A stretch of 10,197 bases of DNA. Source: Lachnospiraceae bacterium UBA3820. Its GTDB lineage: Bacteria > Bacillota > Clostridia > Lachnospirales > Lachnospiraceae. A program made the position numbers and the translations under genes. The stretch is taken from positions 1-10,197 of the forward strand of contig DFDU01000123.1 in NCBI GenBank assembly GCA_002369325.1, in the 5' to 3' direction. This document shows, piece after piece, positions 7,471-10,197 of this stretch. Each line of letters starts with the position of its first letter. Position 1 is the stretch's first letter. The notes under the pieces are model-generated. The model made no database searches, was not told where the DNA came from, and was given only the letters and a program-made list of their open reading frames with translations.

Positions 7471-8688
7471 TTGCTTGAAATAAAGTCAAACGATGAAAAG
7501 ACCCCTGCAAGAATCCTTGTGATTGGTGTAGGTGGAGCAGGAAACAACGCAGTTAACAGAATGATTGATGAAAATGTGGAAGGTGTTGAGCTTATAGCTA
7601 TAAATACCGATAAGCAGATTTTATCACAGAGCAGAGCAACTACCAAAATTCAGATAGGTGAAAAGCTCACTAAAGGACTTGGTGCCGGAGCAAAACCTGA
7701 AATTGGTGCAGGTGCCGTAGAAGAGAACAGAGAAGAGATAACTGATATAATGAAGGATGCCAATATGGTTTTCGTAACCTGTGGTATGGGTGGTGGTACC
7801 GGTACAGGTGCAGCACCTGTTGTAGCAGAGATTGCAAGAAACCTTGGTATTTTAACTGTTGGTGTTGTAACCAAGCCTTTCTCGTTTGAAGGTAAACCAC
7901 GTATGAACAACGCCGTAAACGGTATTGCAAAGCTTAAGGAAAATGTAGATACTCTTATAGTTATACCAAATGATAAGCTTCTTCAGATCTGTGATAAGCG
8001 TACAAGCTTACCTGAAGCATTAAAGAAGGCTGATGAGGTTCTTCAGCAGGGTGTACAGGGTATTACAGACCTTATCAATAAACCGGGTCTTATCAACCTT
8101 GACTTTGCGGATATCCAGACAGTTATGAGAGATAAGGGTGTTGCTCATATTGGTATCGGTAGAGCAAGTGGAGATAATAAAGCAGTTGACGCAATCAAGT
8201 CAGCTATGGATAGCCCATTGCTTGAAACTACTGTTTCAGGTGCTACGGATATCATTGTTAACTTCTCAGGTAACATCGGTATCGTTGAAGCATACGATGC
8301 GATTACATATCTTACTGAGGTTGCCGGAGATGGAGCAAATATCATCTTTGGTACTGTTGATAATGATGTTATGGGTGAGGATGTATGTATTACCATCATC
8401 GCAACAGGTATTGAAGGAAATGCCAAGACAGCTACAGTTTCCGTACCGGGTACACAGGCAGGTGTTTCTAAGCCGGCAACTGTTTCGGTTACACCGCTTA
8501 AGACTCCTACATACTCAGGTCAGCCTATAACAGGCGCATCAAACATCAGACCGCTTAATACTCAGATTAAGCCTGTTGCTTCTTCGGGAACAGTAGGACA
8601 GACCGCACCGGTTAAGCCGGCCGCAGGCGCTCAGCCAAACGCAGCCGGAGGCGGAATAAAAATACCGGATTTCTTAAAAAGAGGCTAA
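7471..8688 (+). CDS. ftsZ: Cell division GTPase FtsZ
   Basis: FtsZ is the tubulin-like GTPase that polymerises at mid-cell and recruits the divisome. TTG at 7471 is chosen as the start: AAGGAGG (7456-7462) lies 8 nt upstream and the resulting N-terminus MLEIKSND leads at once into the family core. An upstream in-frame GTG at 7405 would add 22 residues unlike FtsZ. The 405-residue protein shows the nucleotide loop GVGGAGNN (19-26), tubulin signature GGGTGTG (107-113), and the T7 catalytic loop N209, D211 and D214 that completes the GTPase site of the next subunit. A Pro/Thr/Ala-rich linker (about 320-390) is followed by the conserved C-terminal peptide IPDFLKRG at the very end, the binding site for FtsA/SepF-type partners. 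It is the last gene of the dcw cluster here, with a strong terminator 14 bp after the stop. Confidence 0.98.
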   Translation: MLEIKSNDEKTPARILVIGVGGAGNNAVNRMIDENVEGVELIAINTDKQILSQSRATTKIQIGEKLTKGLGAGAKPEIGAGAVEENREEITDIMKDANMVFVTCGMGGGTGTGAAPVVAEIARNLGILTVGVVTKPFSFEGKPRMNNAVNGIAKLKENVDTLIVIPNDKLLQICDKRTSLPEALKKADEVLQQGVQGITDLINKPGLINLDFADIQTVMRDKGVAHIGIGRASGDNKAVDAIKSAMDSPLLETTVSGATDIIVNFSGNIGIVEAYDAITYLTEVAGDGANIIFGTVDNDVMGEDVCITIIATGIEGNAKTATVSVPGTQAGVSKPATVSVTPLKTPTYSGQPITGASNIRPLNTQIKPVASSGTVGQTAPVKPAAGAQPNAAGGGIKIPDFLKRG

Positions 8689-8701
8689 TTAATTTATATT
8701 T

Positions 8702-8729
8702 AAATCGGGGACGGTTACGTTCCCGATTT
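8702..8729 (+). terminator. Rho-independent terminator after ftsZ
   Basis: The arms 8702-8713 and 8718-8729 form a 12-bp stem (one G-U pair) with the tetraloop GTTA. A T-rich run follows (TTTGCTTTATTTGCTTTT type, 8728-8745). It begins 13 bases after the ftsZ stop and should end the dcw transcript. Confidence 0.85.
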
Positions 8730-8791
8730 TGCTTTATTTGCTTTTAGGGGCGATTCCTGTTGATATATATCAATAAGAACCGTCCCTGATT
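8703..8791. repeat. 89-bp element bounded by 14-bp inverted repeats (possible REP/MITE-like)
   Basis: AATCGGGGACGGTT (8703-8716) and the inverted copy AACCGTCCCTGATT (8778-8791) bound an 89-bp segment that includes the ftsZ terminator and the second hairpin. Terminal inverted repeats with internal palindromes are typical of small non-autonomous repeats in Firmicutes genomes. Flanking bases show no direct duplication. Other copies cannot be checked within this window, so mobility is inference. Confidence 0.4.
8744..8789 (+). repeat. Long imperfect hairpin downstream of the ftsZ terminator
   Basis: The sequence folds on itself about a perfect 14-bp palindrome TTGATATATATCAA (8760-8773). Pairing continues outward to 8744/8789: of 23 positions, two are mismatched (C8757/A8776 and A8753/C8780) and three are G-U. 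Its 3' arm also matches the 5' arm of the preceding terminator in inverted orientation (8703-8716 with 8778-8791, 13 of 14 identical, the odd one a G-U). The structure resembles a small REP- or MITE-like palindromic repeat, but no transposase is nearby and no target duplication is visible. Confidence 0.6.
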
Positions 8792-8792
8792 G

Positions 8793-8816
8793 CATTTTCG
8801 TAATATGTAATCATAT
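8793..8816 (+). repeat. Direct repeat copy 1 with operator-like dyad
   Basis: This 24-base unit matches 8843-8866 at 20 positions, with starts exactly 50 bp apart. It opens with CATTTTCGTAATATG, a dyad with 5 of 6 paired positions around CGT. It lies about 100 bp upstream of the promoter for the XRE-AbrB regulator and may be an upstream operator for that protein. Confidence 0.45.
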
Positions 8817-8842
8817 GTGGCGTTTATGTTTGGTTATTGTGT

Positions 8843-8866
8843 CATTTTCGTAAAATGCAACCAAAT
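8843..8866 (+). repeat. Direct repeat copy 2 with perfect dyad CATTTTCGTAAAATG
   Basis: The first 15 bases (8843-8857) are a perfect 6-bp inverted repeat around CGT. Flanking TTTGGTT (8829-8835) and AACCAAA (8859-8865) add a second pair of arms. AAAATGCAA (8852-8860) is also the inverted copy of TTGCATTTT (8790-8798). The dyad ends 35 bp before the -35 box of the regulator promoter, a plausible place for an operator. A further CATTTTC occurs at 8902-8908 between -35 and -10. Confidence 0.5.
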
Positions 8867-8892
8867 ATTACATTGATGTTAATTTGTGTATG

Positions 8893-8921
8893 TTGACTTT
8901 ACATTTTCATAGTGATTTAAT
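8893..8921 (+). promoter_or_regulatory. Sigma-A promoter of the regulator-ABC transporter operon
   Basis: TTGACT (8893-8898), a 17-bp spacer and TTTAAT (8916-8921) match the vegetative consensus at 5/6 and 5/6. The predicted start is near 8928, giving a leader of about 24 nt. That leader holds AGGAGG (8935-8940), 11 nt before the ATG, with AAGGAG also at 8928-8933. CATTTTC within the spacer could be a contact for a repressor. Confidence 0.7.
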
Positions 8922-8951
8922 ATCTTTAAGGAGTAGGAGGGAATATAGAAA

Positions 8952-9350
8952 ATGAGTATACAATATACGGCTTTAAAAATTTATCGTAAGCAAAGTGGCT
9001 TTTCCCAGGAGGAGATAGCGGAGAAGCTTGGTGTTTCAAGACAGGCTGTGGCCAAGTGGGAAAAGGGAGAATCGAATCCGGATATAGAATGCTGTATAAA
9101 GCTTGCGGATTTATACGGAACAACTATAGATATGCTCGTAAGAGATATCAAGGACGGTGCGCAGGAGCATGATGGAAAGCACGTGTTTGGTCTTTGTAAA
9201 GTAAATGATAAGGGACAGATTACGCTTCCTGTGAATTGCAGAAAGCTTTTTAATATTAATCCGGGAGATTCTTTGCTTTTGCTTGGCGATGAAAATAAGG
9301 GCGGTATGGCTCTTGTAAATATGAAAGGTGTTCCCGGAGATTTAAGCTGA
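8952..9350 (+). CDS. XRE-family regulator with C-terminal AbrB/SpoVT-like domain
   Basis: This is a 132-residue DNA-binding protein with two recognisable domains. Residues 6-62 are an HTH_3/XRE helix-turn-helix: SQEEIAEKLGVSRQAVAKWEKG (18-39), followed by the SNPD and LADLYGTTIDML pattern usual in these regulators. Residues about 80-124 resemble the AbrB/MazE/SpoVT swapped-hairpin fold: CKVNDKGQITLPVNCRKLF, then NINPGD and a hydrophobic strand. The AbrB part may give dimerisation or a second DNA contact. The gene precedes an ABC-2 exporter by 37 bp, so it most likely controls that operon, and the upstream dyads suggest autoregulation. Inducer and target are unknown. The domain calls are from motif recognition; the regulatory role is inferred from position. 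Confidence 0.88.
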   Translation: MSIQYTALKIYRKQSGFSQEEIAEKLGVSRQAVAKWEKGESNPDIECCIKLADLYGTTIDMLVRDIKDGAQEHDGKHVFGLCKVNDKGQITLPVNCRKLFNINPGDSLLLLGDENKGGMALVNMKGVPGDLS

Positions 9351-9387
9351 TATAAAATTATATTAATCAAAAAAGAGGGATGAATAT

Positions 9388-10131
9388 ATGAATATAATTG
9401 AAACGAATAATCTGACAAAGAAATATAAGGATAAGACAGCTGTTGACTCTGTCAACCTTACGGTTAAGGAAGGAGAGCTTTTTTCACTTCTTGGTGTAAA
9501 CGGTGCAGGAAAAACTACAACCATAAGAATGTTATCCTGTCTTTCTACACCTACCTCAGGAGAGGCTTTTGTAGACGGAAATAATGTTAAAGAGGATAAA
9601 GAAAAAATAAAAAGAATAATTGGTATTTCTCCGCAGGATACGGCGGTTGCGGAAAAACTGACAGTTCGTGAAAATCTTGAATTTATGGCTGAAATATATT
9701 ATTCGGATAAAGAGACGATAAAAGAAAAGGTAGATAATATAATTTCGATATTCAATTTATCCGAGGTTGAAAATCAAAGATCAAAAACTCTTTCGGGAGG
9801 ATGGAAGCGTAAGCTTTCCATAGCCATGGCGCTTATAAGCAATCCTAAGATTTTGTTTTTGGATGAGCCGACGCTTGGTCTGGATGTGCTTGCCAGACGT
9901 GAATTATGGCGTGCGATTGAAGCTTTAAAAGGCAAGATGACTATAATACTTACGACTCATTATATGGAGGAGGCAGAACATCTTTCGGATAGAATCGGTA
10001 TTATGATTTCCGGGAAGATAGTTGCATGCGGAAATTTGTCGGAGATAGAAAATGCAGCCGGAAAACCGGGAAAAGGACTTGAAGAAGCATTTGTAACAAT
10101 AGCTGAAAGCGGGGTGGCTTCAAATGAATAA
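9388..10131 (+). CDS. ABC-2-type transporter ATP-binding protein
   Basis: This 247-residue cytoplasmic ATPase would power an ABC-2-type exporter. All nucleotide-binding motifs are present: Walker A GVNGAGKT (36-43), Q-loop Gln83, the signature as LSGGW (135-139) instead of LSGGQ, Walker B ILFLDEP with Asp159 and catalytic Glu160, D-loop GLD, and H-switch His191 in TTHYMEEA. The Trp in the signature, followed by KRKLSIAMAL, is a variant I associate with ABC-2/drug-export-like ATPases of Firmicutes. The C-terminal extension after the core is short. GAGGG (9375-9379) lies 8 nt before the ATG. The stop overlaps the start of the next gene by 8 bp, indicating translational coupling with the permease. 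Substrate is unknown; multidrug, peptide or lipid export are all possible. Confidence 0.95.
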   Translation: MNIIETNNLTKKYKDKTAVDSVNLTVKEGELFSLLGVNGAGKTTTIRMLSCLSTPTSGEAFVDGNNVKEDKEKIKRIIGISPQDTAVAEKLTVRENLEFMAEIYYSDKETIKEKVDNIISIFNLSEVENQRSKTLSGGWKRKLSIAMALISNPKILFLDEPTLGLDVLARRELWRAIEALKGKMTIILTTHYMEEAEHLSDRIGIMISGKIVACGNLSEIENAAGKPGKGLEEAFVTIAESGVASNE

Positions 10132-10197
10132 GATTAAAGCATTTTCAAAGAGAAACAGAAAAGAAATATTAAGAGATCCTTTAAGTTATATTTTTTG
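10124..10197 (+). CDS. ABC-2-type transporter permease, N-terminus only (cut by window end)
   Basis: An ATG at 10124 overlaps the last 8 bases of the ATPase gene and opens a frame to the window end (24 codons). The visible residues, MNKIKAFSKRNRKEILRDPL and onward, resemble the cytoplasmic start of ABC-2 permeases, where a basic KRNxKEILRDPLS segment precedes the first membrane helix. GGGGTGG (10111-10117) may be the ribosome binding site. The overlap and motif make a permease partner of the preceding ATPase likely. Too little is present to classify it further. Confidence 0.75.
   Translation, partial: MNKIKAFSKRNRKEILRDPLSYIF

Noticed and set aside
7290..7646. 118-codon minus-strand open frame across the divIB-ftsZ junction
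   Set aside because: It is a shadow of two well-supported + strand genes and shows no independent motif.
8138..8530. 130-codon + strand open frame inside ftsZ
   Set aside because: It lies fully inside ftsZ in another frame, is rich in Leu/Gln/Ser from ftsZ codons, and has no ribosome binding site or family resemblance.
8793..8866. Direct repeats as a CRISPR array
   Set aside because: There are only two imperfect copies and no cas genes; the dyad and position before a promoter fit an operator better.

Overview
The window is an AT-rich stretch of a Firmicutes chromosome, most likely class Clostridia and probably the Lachnospiraceae. The basis is gene order, the FtsZ N-terminus, strong AGGAGG-type ribosome binding sites and two TTG starts. 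All genes lie on the + strand.

Positions 1-8688 are the distal part of a division and cell wall (dcw) cluster. In order: the 3' part of a class B penicillin-binding protein gene (1-1257), a complete second class B PBP (1328-3079), mraY (3091-4044), murD (4080-5453), ftsW (TTG start, 5488-6618), divIB/ftsQ (6643-7347) and ftsZ (TTG start, 7471-8688). MurD and MraY supply the cytoplasmic and first membrane steps of lipid II synthesis. FtsW polymerises lipid II and its class B PBP partner cross-links the strands. DivIB belongs to the divisome core, and FtsZ forms the ring that organises it. No murG, murB or murC lies between murD and ftsZ. The two PBPs are clearly paralogous, and the second has KTA instead of KTG at its third active-site motif. 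ftsZ appears to have its own sigma-A-type promoter and a structured leader.

Positions 8689-8951 (263 bp) contain no gene but are dense in structure. There is a strong rho-independent terminator after ftsZ, then a second long imperfect hairpin whose 3' arm can also pair with the 5' arm of the terminator. The pair could be a small REP/MITE-like element or an alternative-folding RNA. Next come two copies, exactly 50 bp apart, of an operator-like dyad of the form CATTTTCGTAAAATG, and then a good sigma-A promoter.

Positions 8952-10197 start a separate operon: an XRE helix-turn-helix regulator with a C-terminal AbrB/SpoVT-like domain, an ABC-2-type ATPase, and the first codons of its membrane permease, cut by the window end. 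The layout suggests an autoregulated exporter operon of unknown substrate.

The coding content is largely familiar. The most unusual items are the KTA motif, the three-arm hairpin region after ftsZ, and the paired dyads before the regulator.
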